A stretch of 64,000 nucleotides of DNA from Candidatus Sumerlaeota bacterium. Lineage in GTDB: Bacteria > Sumerlaeota > Sumerlaeia > MWCT01 > JAUWMI01. The notes under the pieces were generated by a model. That model ran no database searches. It was given only the letters and a program-made list of their open reading frames with translations, and was not told the origin of the DNA. The stretch spans positions 1-64,000 of the forward strand of contig JAUWMI010000005.1 in NCBI GenBank assembly GCA_030613245.1. Direction: 5' to 3'. Position numbers and translations under genes: made by a program. This document shows, piece after piece, positions 9,214 through 18,687 of the stretch; position 1 is the stretch's first letter, and each line of letters opens with the position of its first letter.

Positions 9214-10662
9214 CTACGACACTTCCCGCCACCAGCTCTTTTCCATCTTGTCCAACTCGGCCACTACATCCGACGGCAGCGCTGCGGGTTGGTGCTCCTT
9301 CAAGATTTGGCGAACGCGTTCGTTGGCTTTGTCTCCCAACGTCAGGCTACCAGCCGCGGTCCACTGCTCGTATTGGCGGCGATTCATCAGCCCGGGGAAC
9401 CAGTTCTCGCGAAAGTGCAGGACAGTGTGCTCTTCGCCCAGGTAACTGCCGCCCGGCCCGACTGCATCCATTACCTCCAGGGCCAGTGTCTCAGGCGTGA
9501 CTTCCATACCCTTCATGATGCAGCCGATCATACTGATGAACTCGTCGGTGGCAGCGATCAATTCCAATGAGGCGGATTTTGCCGCTTCAGTGAAGCCCAC
9601 GTCGTGAATCAGGTTTGCTCCGCTCAGTGCCGCCATCAAGCACGACATGGTAGACTCGGCCGCGGCCTGCTGGTCGAATGTCACCGCATCAGTGCACCCT
9701 GCGGTGCTGAAAACAGGCAAGTGGAGATACTGACCAAACTCGGTCAGTGCTGCTGACCATAGAAGCATCTCCGGTGCGCCGTAAGAGACGATTGAGCTCG
9801 ACATGTCAAAAACCGTCGGCACGCCGCCGAAAATAACCGGTGCTCCGCGTCGTTTGAGCTGCGCCATCACTATTCCGCTCAGCGACTCGGCTATACAGCC
9901 CACCAAACAGCCGGCACCAGTGACCGGCGCCGTGCATCCAGCCAGGGTCATCGGCGTGTAGATCACCGGTATGCCGCGTTCAACGCAGAAGAGGAGCTTC
10001 GCCACTCCCTCGTCGGTATGAATCAGCGGCGAGAGCGGCTCGGCATAATGAACATAATAGGGTTTCCGGGCCAGTTCTTCCCATCCGCCAACGACCGCAG
10101 CGGCCATCTCGGCCACGGCCTTCAGATTGATAAAATTACCCGTGCCGTGCATAAGGGGCTTGGTGCAGCTCATCACCGTATCCTTGTGACCAATGCGAAT
10201 GGCAATCTGGCCGGGAACATCCTTGTATAAGGAAGAAAAGGAGACCATATGAATGTTGGGCAGAGCGTCGCAAAGGACAGCGCCTAAGCGTGCATCGGCC
10301 CGCACGCTTTTCCGACGCGTGCGGTCGAAGGGATCGAAGAAATAGGTCGAGTCCACCTGGCTGGAAAAATAAACGCGTTGTTCTTCCAAAACTACGGCCT
10401 GCTCGCCCAGCCGATTATAAATGGTGATGCTGCGTGGTGCACTGGCCAATGCATCTTCAACAAGGTGGGAGGGGATGTGGACACGGCGCTCTGGACCGAT
10501 GCGCGCGCCGGCACTGCTGAGCAGTTCCAGCCCCTCATTATTGTCAACGCGAACTCCGGTGTGTTCCAGTACCTCGAGCACGCTCTGGAAGATCGTTTCC
10601 TTCTGATCCTCAGACAAGACGCGGAGCCGAGGTGTGATCGAAAGATTATGCTTGGCTCGCAT
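9214..10662 (-). CDS. Trimethylamine methyltransferase (MttB) family protein, non-pyrrolysine type
   Basis: A 482-residue protein of the MttB superfamily, beginning MRAKHNLSITPRLRVLSEDQ. Family members transfer a methyl group from methylamines or quaternary amines such as glycine betaine to a corrinoid protein. The frame is open throughout with no in-frame amber codon, so this is a pyrrolysine-lacking member, related to MtgB-like betaine demethylases rather than true TMA methyltransferase. No corrinoid protein or MtrH/MtgA-type partner is adjacent, so the substrate is unknown. A short block upstream (10859-10952) is repeated beside a remnant copy of this gene's first codons at 13030-13113. 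Confidence 0.88.
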   Translation of the reverse strand: MRAKHNLSITPRLRVLSEDQKETIFQSVLEVLEHTGVRVDNNEGLELLSSAGARIGPERRVHIPSHLVEDALASAPRSITIYNRLGEQAVVLEEQRVYFSSQVDSTYFFDPFDRTRRKSVRADARLGAVLCDALPNIHMVSFSSLYKDVPGQIAIRIGHKDTVMSCTKPLMHGTGNFINLKAVAEMAAAVVGGWEELARKPYYVHYAEPLSPLIHTDEGVAKLLFCVERGIPVIYTPMTLAGCTAPVTGAGCLVGCIAESLSGIVMAQLKRRGAPVIFGGVPTVFDMSSSIVSYGAPEMLLWSAALTEFGQYLHLPVFSTAGCTDAVTFDQQAAAESTMSCLMAALSGANLIHDVGFTEAAKSASLELIAATDEFISMIGCIMKGMEVTPETLALEVMDAVGPGGSYLGEEHTVLHFRENWFPGLMNRRQYEQWTAAGSLTLGDKANERVRQILKEHQPAALPSDVVAELDKMEKSWWREVS

Positions 10663-11104
10663 TGCTGTGGTTTCCCTCCCTGATCTTAAAGTTAGGCGAC
10701 ATTCTGCGAATGTCGAATTGTAAATTGCAAATTGAAAATTGCAAAAGTAACGATATGCACAATCTTCCCTTTACAACATTGTATTCGCGATAGGAGCTTT
10801 CAGCCTTTACGCTTTATGGAAAATCGCCTTCGGGGACTTCGTGAAAACAGAACGTTAGTGTTGACAAAGGAAAACCGACGCATTTTCGAATCAGAGCTGT
10901 CGTGTATTATCAACTTTGATGCGCTCACCAGGCATGGCGTGTCAAGCGCAAATGGGAGCTCCGCATTTCCGGTGCCCACATATGATCAATGGTGAAGATG
11001 AACCACAGATTGCTCCCCTATTCTCAACTTTGTACGCTTGACTATGTCTTTGTATGTGTGATCTGGGATTCCAGCTAAAGTGGCGCGGATTATTGCCCGC
11101 GGCT
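10663..11104. other. Upstream region of the MttB-family gene
   Basis: This 442-base spacer carries an AT-rich run of AATTGTAAATTGCAAATTG type at about 10714-10745, resembling a dispersed sequence also found near 63030-63060. It also carries the conserved block described separately at 10859-10952. No coding sequence was recognised. Confidence 0.5.
10859..10952. promoter_or_regulatory. Conserved upstream block of mttB-like gene, copy 1
   Basis: The block begins GTTGACAAAG on the plus strand, contains TCGTGTATTATC and ACTTTGATG, and ends GCGTGTCAAGCG. It recurs with the same order and spacing at 13146-13240. TTGACA sits at both ends, pointing inward. No correctly spaced -10 box is evident, so a promoter or regulator-binding role is inferred only from conservation. 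Confidence 0.45.
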
Positions 11105-12112
11105 TTAGGGGGAACCTTGAGTTCCGTGGTCAGTAACCGTGCCTTGGTTCTCGGCGAGCTGTAGGACTTTGAACTCGGAGTTTTGGAACGCGGGACGAAA
11201 CGCTGATTTGTGAGTGACTGGCACTACCCAATAATCAATACCAAAATCATTCCTCAACCGCTCGACGTCGGTATCGGTGAGATTGGCATAGCCTTTGAAC
11301 AGGTCACGTCTGGCATCTTTCCCGCGAAGGTCAGACTCCCTTAAGTCCGCACCCAACGCGGCCAATCTTCTAACCCATTCCTGGTTAAAACGACGATCCC
11401 AGAGTATTGCCGCGCCGTCCTTCCAAGTCGTAAAAACTGCTCGTTTGGACAGCCCCCGAAACTGTTCCCACCCAGGAGGGATGAGGAAAGTCGCTTCGCG
11501 TGGCGCTGAGGTTTCGGCCCACTGGGCCGCTTCGCGAATCGACCGGCGCGGCTGATTAAAAAACCATCCTTCCTCTCTGTCCTTAATCTCTTTTCGAAGA
11601 CCGAAAACCACAGCGTAGAGTACGATTATGCAAGTTGCACTCATCGCAAATCGTTTGAGACCTCCTTGGCGAAACACCCAATGCGATACGGGCTGGTAGA
11701 GCATGGACAATAGGGCGATAACCATCAGCGCGGCGAGTGCGGAATCGACGGCGAGCAGTTGGGGAACCAACACAAGCAACAAAAACAGGGCTCCCCTGCG
11801 AGACTCTGAAACTTTCCAGACAAAGACCGTCATCAGTGCAACCAGCATAAAACAGTTCCACAAATCCGTCCCTCGCGCCGGATGTATTACAAGCAAGAAT
11901 GGAATGCTCAGCAAATGACCCGAGACAAATGCCAAGGCTAGCCAACCCAGGCTGACGCCAGTCCAGATCAGCCCGTGTCGGTAAAGCTTTTGGAATTGCT
12001 GGCGATGCCGATGGAGAAGAACCACCCCCAGAATAGCCAACACTCCGAACTCGATGAATTTGTCGACGTCCCAAGACAAGGGGGAAAATGCCGCGGAAAG
12101 CGTAGTCTGCAT
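11105..12112 (-). pseudogene. C-terminal part of a frameshifted polytopic membrane protein
   Basis: From MQTTLSAAFSPLSWDVDKF onward this frame continues the membrane protein that begins at 12936. It contains several hydrophobic helices (for example FGVLAILGVVLL, and LFLLLVLVPQLLAVDSALAALMVI in part). A soluble tail follows with AAQWAETSAPREATFLIPP and a conserved-looking YWVVP near the end. The frame opens upstream to 12220, but those residues (RFPFPFACQSKHH...) look non-native. The layout resembles large GT-C-like or DUF6798-type membrane proteins. Joined with the 12936 frame, the protein would be about 600 residues. Confidence 0.6.
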
Positions 12113-12936
12113 GTCTGAACCCACAGGGCCGTGTCGTGCTCGCCCTGTCCTATTGCGGCTGCCGAGAGAATGATGTTTGGACTGGCAAGCAAAAGGAAAA
12201 GGGAAACGGCCAAGACCCACTTCATGATCTCTCTTCTATACTGCTCATCAAACAGAATTACCGCCCCGAAATAAGACAGGGCATACGCGCCGTACATGCT
12301 GCTCCAGTTGAACCCAAGGGCTAGCATAATCGCCCAAAGTACGGAGCGATGATTATGAAATGCGGCCATTGCTAAAAAGAAGAAGGAAATGGCAAGGCCT
12401 GTCTGCTCGAAGTAATCGGTGACTATCGTGCCCCCGCCAAGAATTGGACTCGGCGCCAACGCGAATATCGCCATCGACAGAACAATGCATAGCCTGGAGC
12501 CATTGGAAAATGCCCTGCCCAACTGTGCTGCGGCGAACAAAACCAGAACTCGTTCCATCAGCAGCAGCCCAATCAGCAGAGGTTCGATTGGGATGAAACG
12601 ATTGAACCAGGCAACAATTCTCCAGACCATCGACGCATACAACGGCAGCGTGGATGCAAACGGATCGCCAAGATACAGAGTGGGGTCATTTATCAGATGG
12701 ACTAAAGGAATCTGAATGGCGTGGTTCGTCGTGTAAATTCGACATCCAGTGATGAACAGAGAGGCAATGAACAACAGCAGCCCGAAGAGCCAAATGGGAT
12801 ATCCAATATCCCGCGAAGCATACTCCCGGTTGAGGGCTATTGGACAAGCGCCTTTCTTCCCGATCTCCGCACCTGCAGGTGGTGCCCGGTACGTCGAACC
12901 CAAACTTCTCCTTATGGCTCGAAATAGAGAAAGCAT
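11968..12936 (-). pseudogene. N-terminal part of the frameshifted polytopic membrane protein
   Basis: Encodes about seven hydrophobic segments starting at WLFGLLLFIASLFITG, then motifs such as LINDPTLYLGDPFAST and GGGTIVTDYFEQTGLA that resemble the first periplasmic loops of GT-C/DUF6798-like proteins. After IGQGEHDTALW the frame degenerates into RFPRHFPPCLG-type sequence, while the proper continuation lies in another frame. The switch fits loss of one G from the run at 12120-12122 (CCC on the plus strand). It is either a true inactivating mutation or an assembly error. It sits between the two copies of the mttB upstream block. Confidence 0.6.
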
Positions 12937-13029
12937 TTATATAATGGAAATTGAGACGACACCCTACTTAAGCGAGATTTCCCATATAGACCTTATTTCG
13001 CTAGGCTTTTACCTTTAATGAGCATCTTG

Positions 13030-13113
13030 TCAAGACAAATAGAACCGGTTTTTCCATGAAAGCAACACTTCGCGAAGCCGGGGTGCAATCGAAAGGTTAT
13101 GGTTGGCTCGCAT
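13030..13113 (-). pseudogene. Remnant of a second mttB-like gene start
   Basis: Reading from the ATG at 13113 gives MRANHNLSIAPRLR, matching the first 14 residues of the 10662 gene (MRAKHNLSITPRLR) with two changes. The sequence then diverges and stops after 27 codons. Together with the upstream block at 13146-13240 it is the broken head of a duplicated copy. Confidence 0.75.
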
Positions 13114-13145
13114 TGGTGTGATTTCGCTCCTTGTCTCAGAGTTGC

Positions 13146-13240
13146 TGTTGACAAAAGCAATCCAGCGCTCTCGCGAAACAGACCTATCGTGTATTATCTA
13201 CTTTGATGTGCCTGCGAGTATAGCGTGTCAAGCGGAAAAG
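13146..13240. promoter_or_regulatory. Conserved upstream block of mttB-like remnant, copy 2
   Basis: Begins GTTGACAAAAG, contains TATCGTGTATTATC and ACTTTGATG, and ends GCGTGTCAAGCG, like the block at 10859-10952. Here it lies only about 33 bases from the remnant start codon, against about 200 in copy 1, which has an AT-rich insertion between. Confidence 0.45.
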
Positions 13241-13515
13241 CGGCATCGCACGGTCTCTATTACATCTTACACCCAGCCATACCTGGACCGATTTCTTACG
13301 TCAGCCGTAACTAGAGATTTTAGTAGAAAATTGCCTTTATTCTTGTTAGCGATTTTGAAAAACACCGTCGCTTAAAGATTGCGTACGCCCTCCTGGCGGT
13401 TTCCTAAGTTCTGGCACAAAGAGGAAGCTGAGGCCATTCAGCTGAGGGCCGATTTGAGAAATACCTGAAGGAGTCGATTTTCGCAAAATAAGGCTTGATC
13501 GAAAGAGTCGTTACT
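13241..13515. other. Intergenic region, no gene seen
   Basis: A spacer between the mttB remnant and the downstream kinase gene. No RNA, repeat or clear promoter was recognised. Confidence 0.3.
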
Positions 13516-14634
13516 ATGACATCGTTTCCCCCACTAGAAAAAGTGGCAGAAGCCTGGGGATTGGGCAAGGTTCGACTACACAAGCTGCCATATGGTCACA
13601 GGATGCAGTGCCTCGTTGAAGCGCCGAAAGGTGAATGGTTTGTATTAAAACAAGTTCGCGAAAAAATGCCGATGCCAAAACTTCAGGAAATTCTTGTTAC
13701 CCTTCAAACTATGGCGAAGCATCAAGACATGCATTTTATTGCGTACCCGCTACTACTGAAGGAGAAAGAAAAAGCAGTTATTCTCGAATGGCAGGGAAAG
13801 AACTTTTATCTCGTGCCCTTTATAAAGGGACGCCGTCCTTCTTACCGGAAAGTAAAGGATGTAGAAATCGTGATGAGGACGTTGGGGCTGCTTCACAGAA
13901 TGGGCGAAGAGGTTTCAAGAAGCTTAGTTCAGAAAGACCTTGGGCCGCCCTCTGAGAATCTTTGGACGGAGTTTAATAGTAATATCGACAAATATAAACG
14001 CGTTTTGGCTCAATTAGAGACGCTCAATAAAAGAAAATGGTGGTCGTATCCGGTGCAATGGAAAAGAAAGGGCTTTGAGGAACAACTTCAATTAGCGGAA
14101 TCAATAATGAGGTCAGGCCGACGAAATGGAGACACATTAAACGAAAAGTCAATACAAAAGAAGCGTTTCGACTTTTTGAAAGGGCCATTCAGCGATGTTT
14201 GCCTAACAATGTGCCATGGAGACACGCACGAAAACAATTATCTCCTTTCGACAAACACCCCATCTGCCGGCAGCACAAGCAAGGAAGGGGTGACGTGCTA
14301 TCTTATCGATGTAGAATCCTTTAAACCGGACTTTGCCGTCATTGACATGGTGGCTCCATTGCATTACCTCGGATTTTATACTAGGTGGAAAGAACAAGAT
14401 CAACAAAGAGCCTTGCAGGCATATGAACGAGAAAGGCCATTAACGCAAATGGAGCGAATTTTCTTGTGTGCCAATCTTGCGCTGCCATTCCACTGGTTGC
14501 GCGCAATGCGAAGTTTCTTAAAACAACAGGGAAAATGGAAAGATACAGGCACCTGGCGAAAATTTTTTAGAACCATGCTGTGGGCTAGAAAGCACAGGGG
14601 CTTTGCCGAATCCATGCGAAAGCGCCTCCTGTAG
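13516..14634 (+). CDS. APH/CotS-like phosphotransferase (kinase fold)
   Basis: A protein of about 372 residues of the aminoglycoside/choline-kinase fold, closest in layout to CotS-type proteins. The catalytic loop is MCHGDTHENNYL (HGDxxxxN) and the metal-binding motif is LIDVESFKPD. An ATP-lobe lysine is plausible in WFVLKQVRE. I prefer the ATG at 13516 (AAAGAG 8 bases upstream) over TTG at 13495. The small-molecule or glycan substrate is not evident. The gene is more AT-rich and lysine-rich than most neighbours, which may mean transfer. It stands alone: a remnant region lies upstream and a 324-base gap downstream. Confidence 0.7.
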   Translation: MTSFPPLEKVAEAWGLGKVRLHKLPYGHRMQCLVEAPKGEWFVLKQVREKMPMPKLQEILVTLQTMAKHQDMHFIAYPLLLKEKEKAVILEWQGKNFYLVPFIKGRRPSYRKVKDVEIVMRTLGLLHRMGEEVSRSLVQKDLGPPSENLWTEFNSNIDKYKRVLAQLETLNKRKWWSYPVQWKRKGFEEQLQLAESIMRSGRRNGDTLNEKSIQKKRFDFLKGPFSDVCLTMCHGDTHENNYLLSTNTPSAGSTSKEGVTCYLIDVESFKPDFAVIDMVAPLHYLGFYTRWKEQDQQRALQAYERERPLTQMERIFLCANLALPFHWLRAMRSFLKQQGKWKDTGTWRKFFRTMLWARKHRGFAESMRKRLL

Positions 14635-14958
14635 AACCTTCTGTATTGCGGCAATATCTAGGTTAAGGTCGTGTTCATAAAGCTCCGCATGAATTTCTGA
14701 TACGCGGCAGCATCAATCTTACCACATCACTTGTTTTGCTATTTACCGCCGCCAGTCTTTCCTGTGCCCGATTTCCATCTTCTCACATCAATGGAAGCTA
14801 GGCTCGCATTTGCGACTCGGCGCGCTCCTCCGGCATCTACACTTCATTAGATTTTGGCTGGGCCGCTTTGAAGTACGCACAGGCAGCACGTTGTACTTGC
14901 ATTTTAAAGGGCTGAATACTAAAAGTAGTTTTAGCGAATCAGGAGATTAAGGAAATTC
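14635..14958. other. Intergenic region, no gene seen
   Basis: No gene or structured RNA is recognised. Near the 3' end, TTGCATTTTAAAGGG...TACTAAAAG has weak promoter character ahead of the Memo gene, too weak to call. Confidence 0.35.
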
Positions 14959-16200
14959 ATGGATTATCCTAAGTTGCGCAGTATTGACCTGTTTCCGACA
15001 GAGGCGTCGGGAGAACGGGTTTTGTGCCTGCGCGATCCGGAACAGCTCAGCGAAAAAGCGCTGTTCATGCCGCAGAACAAGTCTACGATGCTATTGTTAA
15101 CTCTTATGGATGGGAAGCATTCGATTCGCGATATCCAGGCAGAGTATATGCGGCGGTTTGGCGAGTTGATCTTTACCGCGAAGATTGAAGAGATGGTAGA
15201 GAAGCTGGATGAGTGTTTGCTTCTGGAAAGCGGGCAGTATGCGGAGCATCGAGCTAGGTTAGAGGAGGCGTTTCGGCAGCAAGCGCTGCGGCAAGCAGCA
15301 CACGCAGGATCTGCATATGAGTCGGATGCAGAGCGGCTGAAGAGCCAGCTGGCGGGATATTTTGAGTCACCAGAGGGGCCGGGGCATGATGGGTCGAAGA
15401 AGCAGGACAAAATACTGGCGGGAGTAATAGCGCCGCACATTGACTTTCAACGCGGTGGGCCTTGTTACGCGTGGGCGTATGACGAGGTGGCGCGCCTGCG
15501 GCGTGAGGTGGACGTTTTTATTGTGCTGGGGATTGCGCATGCTGCGGCGCAAGAATATTTTGTGCTGACCCGGAAGGGATTTGAAACGCCATTGGGGGTG
15601 GCAGAGACAGATACAGCGATAGTGGATGCGCTTGTTTCGGGCTATGGATGTGGCGATTTATTCGCTGACGAGTTTGTACACCGCAAAGAACATTCAATTG
15701 AGTTTCAGGTGGTGATGCTACAGTATGTGCTGGGAAAGCAGAGGCGATTTACGATCCTGCCGGTACTATGCGGATCGTTTGAGGAACTGATTGCTTCGGG
15801 GCGGTCACCTATGGATGAGGACAAGGTGAGAGAATTTGTTAACCTGCTGCGCAAAGTGATCAGGGAGCTGGGCAGAAAAGTATGCGTGATTGCGGGAGTA
15901 GATTTGTCGCATATCGGGCAGCAATTCGGAGATGCGGGGCAGTTAGACATGAACGACATGCAGCGCGCCAAAACATACGATACAGCGCTGCTTGAGCGGG
16001 TGGCGGCGCAAGACGCAGAGGGATTTTATCGCGAGGTACAGATGGATGGTAATCGGCGGCGCATCTGTGGACTACCAGCGATCTACGTGTTGCTGCAAGT
16101 ATTAGAGGCACGATCAGGAGAGACGCTGAAGTACATGCAGGGTTGTAATGCGGCTGCGGGATCAATGGTAAGTTTTGCAAGCGTGGGGCTTTATAAATAG
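14959..16200 (+). CDS. Memo-family (AmmeMemoRadiSam protein B-like) protein with N-terminal PqqD-like domain
   Basis: A 413-residue protein with two parts. Residues 1-95 resemble a PqqD/winged-helix peptide-binding domain (LLLTLMDGKHSIRDIQAEY). Residues 150-413 are the Memo fold, related to extradiol dioxygenases: APHIDFQRGG (His160), HRKEHSIEFQ, AGVDLSHIG and a late ICGLPAIY region. Memo proteins bind copper or iron; bacterial members often sit with AMMECR1 and a radical SAM enzyme, but neither is adjacent here. The start follows AGGAGATTAAGGA. The PqqD-like fusion suggests it handles a peptide or a protein partner; that is inference. Confidence 0.85.
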   Translation: MDYPKLRSIDLFPTEASGERVLCLRDPEQLSEKALFMPQNKSTMLLLTLMDGKHSIRDIQAEYMRRFGELIFTAKIEEMVEKLDECLLLESGQYAEHRARLEEAFRQQALRQAAHAGSAYESDAERLKSQLAGYFESPEGPGHDGSKKQDKILAGVIAPHIDFQRGGPCYAWAYDEVARLRREVDVFIVLGIAHAAAQEYFVLTRKGFETPLGVAETDTAIVDALVSGYGCGDLFADEFVHRKEHSIEFQVVMLQYVLGKQRRFTILPVLCGSFEELIASGRSPMDEDKVREFVNLLRKVIRELGRKVCVIAGVDLSHIGQQFGDAGQLDMNDMQRAKTYDTALLERVAAQDAEGFYREVQMDGNRRRICGLPAIYVLLQVLEARSGETLKYMQGCNAAAGSMVSFASVGLYK

Positions 16201-16336
16201 CCTTGGGAAGAGGCAAAAGCGAAATTCTTTTGGCGCAATGGCTATGTGCAGCGCAGCATATGGGGTTGCAGAGATAAGCGGGAATATCAACCCATTCGAA
16301 GAAATGGAAGGTCAATTTTAAAAGAAGGACTCACAA

Positions 16337-17656
16337 GTGAAGTGCCCAGACTCAGACGGGTCCCGTGGGGACGCGAGGGCGTCTGCCCGCAAGAGTGTGA
16401 GTGTTGAGATTGTATCTACAGGCACGGAGTTGATGCAAGGCCTGTATTCGGATACAAATGCGCAGTATTTAAGCCAGGTGATGGAGGGACTGGGGTTTGA
16501 GGTACGCTACCACACTGCGGTGGGAGATGATGCAGAGACCTTGGAGGAAGCGTTACGGATTGCGCGTGGCCGGGTGGAGATTGTGGTGATAACGGGTGGC
16601 CTGGGGCCAACGGCAGACGACGTAACGCGGGATGTGGTGGCGCGAGTATGGGGAAAAGAGTTGCGGGAAGATACGGAGGCGCTGCGGCTGATAGAAGAAC
16701 GGTTTGCCGCGCGCGATCTGAAAATGCCTGCATCGAATCGGGCGCAGGCCCTCGTGCCAGAAGGTGCAGTTGCGCTGCATAACCCCGTGGGAACGGCGAC
16801 GGGATTTATCTCGCAAGGCGAGGAGGCGGTGGCGGTTGTACTTCCCGGGCCAAAGCGAGAGTTTGTGCCCATGCTGGAGAAGCACGTGATCCCCTTTCTC
16901 ACAGAGACGTATGGCGTGCAGCAGTTGCGGCGGACAAGGACGATCCGGACGTTCGGCGTGCCTGAATCGTACTTGAACGAGCAGTTGCGTGATTTGTTTT
17001 CGCAGAGTGGAAAGCCAGGTCTGGCGTTTTTGGCAAAGCCGGGAAAGGTGGATATTCGCCTGAATGTGCGAGGAGAGGGCGAGCCAGAGGTAGGGCGATG
17101 CATTGCAGAGATGGAACGGAAAATTCTTCGTCGCATCGGTGAAGAGCATGTATACGGCTATGATGAAGAGGAGATTGAGCAGAGCGTGGGCAAGCTCCTG
17201 AGAGAACGGAGACTGCGCATTGCAGTGGCGGAGTCGTGCACTGGCGGCGAGGTGACCATGCGATTGACCGAGGTGTCGGGAAGCTCAAATTACATTTCGG
17301 AGTGTTATGTCACGTATAGCAATGAGGCGAAAGTAAAGCTGGTAGGAGTTAAGCGCGAGACACTGGAAACGTGTGGAGCAGTGAGCCGGGAGACGGCAGC
17401 GGAGATGGCAGTAGGAGTGCGCGAGCGAGCGGGTGTAGACATTGGCCTGGGGATTACAGGGATTGCGGGGCCCACAGGAGGAACAGCGGAGAAGCCGGTT
17501 GGGCTTGTGTATTTGGGATTGGCGGATGCAAGAGGAGTGATGACGTTTCGGCGGCAATTTACAGGCAATCGGAGCGAGAATCGGCTGTGGGCGACGGAAA
17601 CAGCGCTGGATTTGTTGCGGCGGTTGATCCTGGGGAAGTTAGCAGCGGAGAAATGA
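16337..17656 (+). CDS. cinA: CinA, nicotinamide-nucleotide amidase / competence-damage protein
   Basis: A 439-residue two-domain protein. The N-terminal MoCF-like domain (about residues 20-190) carries STGTELMQG and ITGGLGPTADD; family members hydrolyse ADP-ribose or related pyrophosphates. The C-terminal PncC domain (about residues 275-430) carries AESCTGGEVTMRL and GITGIAGPTGG; it deamidates NMN in pyridine nucleotide recycling. The start is GTG at 16337, with AAGAAGGA about 7 bases upstream. It adds about 18 residues before the usual start, so an internal start (near VSVEIVSTGTEL) is possible. Closely followed by the secreted-protein gene, probably cotranscribed. Confidence 0.94.
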   Translation: MKCPDSDGSRGDARASARKSVSVEIVSTGTELMQGLYSDTNAQYLSQVMEGLGFEVRYHTAVGDDAETLEEALRIARGRVEIVVITGGLGPTADDVTRDVVARVWGKELREDTEALRLIEERFAARDLKMPASNRAQALVPEGAVALHNPVGTATGFISQGEEAVAVVLPGPKREFVPMLEKHVIPFLTETYGVQQLRRTRTIRTFGVPESYLNEQLRDLFSQSGKPGLAFLAKPGKVDIRLNVRGEGEPEVGRCIAEMERKILRRIGEEHVYGYDEEEIEQSVGKLLRERRLRIAVAESCTGGEVTMRLTEVSGSSNYISECYVTYSNEAKVKLVGVKRETLETCGAVSRETAAEMAVGVRERAGVDIGLGITGIAGPTGGTAEKPVGLVYLGLADARGVMTFRRQFTGNRSENRLWATETALDLLRRLILGKLAAEK

Positions 17657-17716
17657 AGGGTGAAAGATAAGCCGGACGACTTCCGTCTGGCAGAGAGCCT
17701 CAGCGAGGGGATTCTG

Positions 17717-18646
17717 ATGCGAGTAGATATGAAAATAGCGACGCTGGTCATGGTATGGTTAGTTTTTGTAGGTGTGTGGTCGCACGGCATTCGCGGGCAG
17801 GAGCCAGCAGCAACGGTAATAGTAACACCGACGCCGAGTCCCGAACAGACACGTCCCGATGAAGAAGTTGTTCCATTGCTTTCAATGCCGCAAGTTCCTA
17901 TGGTGTCACGACCGATGCCGGAAATTGTATATGAAACAAAGGCGGAGGAGCAGGCAGACATTGTAGGAGAGCATGAGGGGCCGGGATTTGCGTTCACCTA
18001 CGTGCCGCCGCTGAGCCTCAATGATTCAATCCGTTTGATGCGCAGGTGTATTGACCTGCTAGAGCAGAATAACGATCAGTTTATGGAATTGCGCAAGGAG
18101 ACGGCGAGGGATGCGTTGGCCGATGTGATTGAATATGTCAAGACAGTGGATCACGCGCACAGTTTGCTCACGCATTACAAATGGTACTACATAGGGCGAA
18201 ATAAAGTGTCGCTTGGTGAGGAGATTGACGAGGATACGTATAATGTGAAGCCGCTGCTCAAAGGCGCAAGTGCGATCAGTTTCTCGGCTACGCGGGGCGA
18301 CGTATACGTTAATCGGATGAAGGTGATTGATGCGCATGGGGCAGAGACGAATTTCAAGATTGACAAGTGGATTGATTCGGGTCTTCCGCGACGGGAGATT
18401 TGTTATTTGTTTTTTCAAACCGACATTGCGCGGATTATTATGGATTATTCAGCCAAGAAGAACGAGAGCCCACGGCTGTCGGTTTACGGCGGCGTCACGC
18501 CGATGCCAGAGTATGCGAAGGAGGCAATCTATTATTTAGCAGCCGCACGCAAGGCAACAGAAACCGGAAATTTTCCCGAAGCGATTGAGAATATAAAACG
18601 CGGATGGATGCGACTGTTAAACTACAAACGTGCGCGGCGGCTGTGA
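17717..18646 (+). CDS. Secreted protein of unknown function
   Basis: No family was recognised. I chose ATG 17717 because GAGGGG precedes it by 6 bases and it opens a signal peptide (MKIATLVMVWLVFVGVW after a four-residue lead); an upstream GTG at 17660 has no good ribosome site. A Pro/Thr-rich stretch follows. The mature part, of about 230 residues, is an alpha/beta domain starting LSLNDSIRLMRRCIDLLEQN, with a segment SATRGDVYVNRMKVIDAHG and a final helical pair AAARKATETGNFPEAIENI resembling a TPR-like helix hairpin. Probably periplasmic. It lies 60 bases after cinA and is followed by a GC-rich hairpin at 18688-18709. Confidence 0.7.
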   Translation: MRVDMKIATLVMVWLVFVGVWSHGIRGQEPAATVIVTPTPSPEQTRPDEEVVPLLSMPQVPMVSRPMPEIVYETKAEEQADIVGEHEGPGFAFTYVPPLSLNDSIRLMRRCIDLLEQNNDQFMELRKETARDALADVIEYVKTVDHAHSLLTHYKWYYIGRNKVSLGEEIDEDTYNVKPLLKGASAISFSATRGDVYVNRMKVIDAHGAETNFKIDKWIDSGLPRREICYLFFQTDIARIIMDYSAKKNESPRLSVYGGVTPMPEYAKEAIYYLAAARKATETGNFPEAIENIKRGWMRLLNYKRARRL

Positions 18647-18687
18647 AATCAGACCCGGAACAGCAACCAGGTGGCAAGGCAATTGGC

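Noticed and set aside
9214-10662. Possible pyrrolysine-containing trimethylamine methyltransferase.
   Set aside because: The frame has no in-frame amber codon; it is the non-pyrrolysine type.
10861-10911. TTGACA followed by TATTAT as a plus-strand promoter.
   Set aside because: The spacing is about 39 bases, far beyond 16-19, and there is no plus-strand gene downstream.
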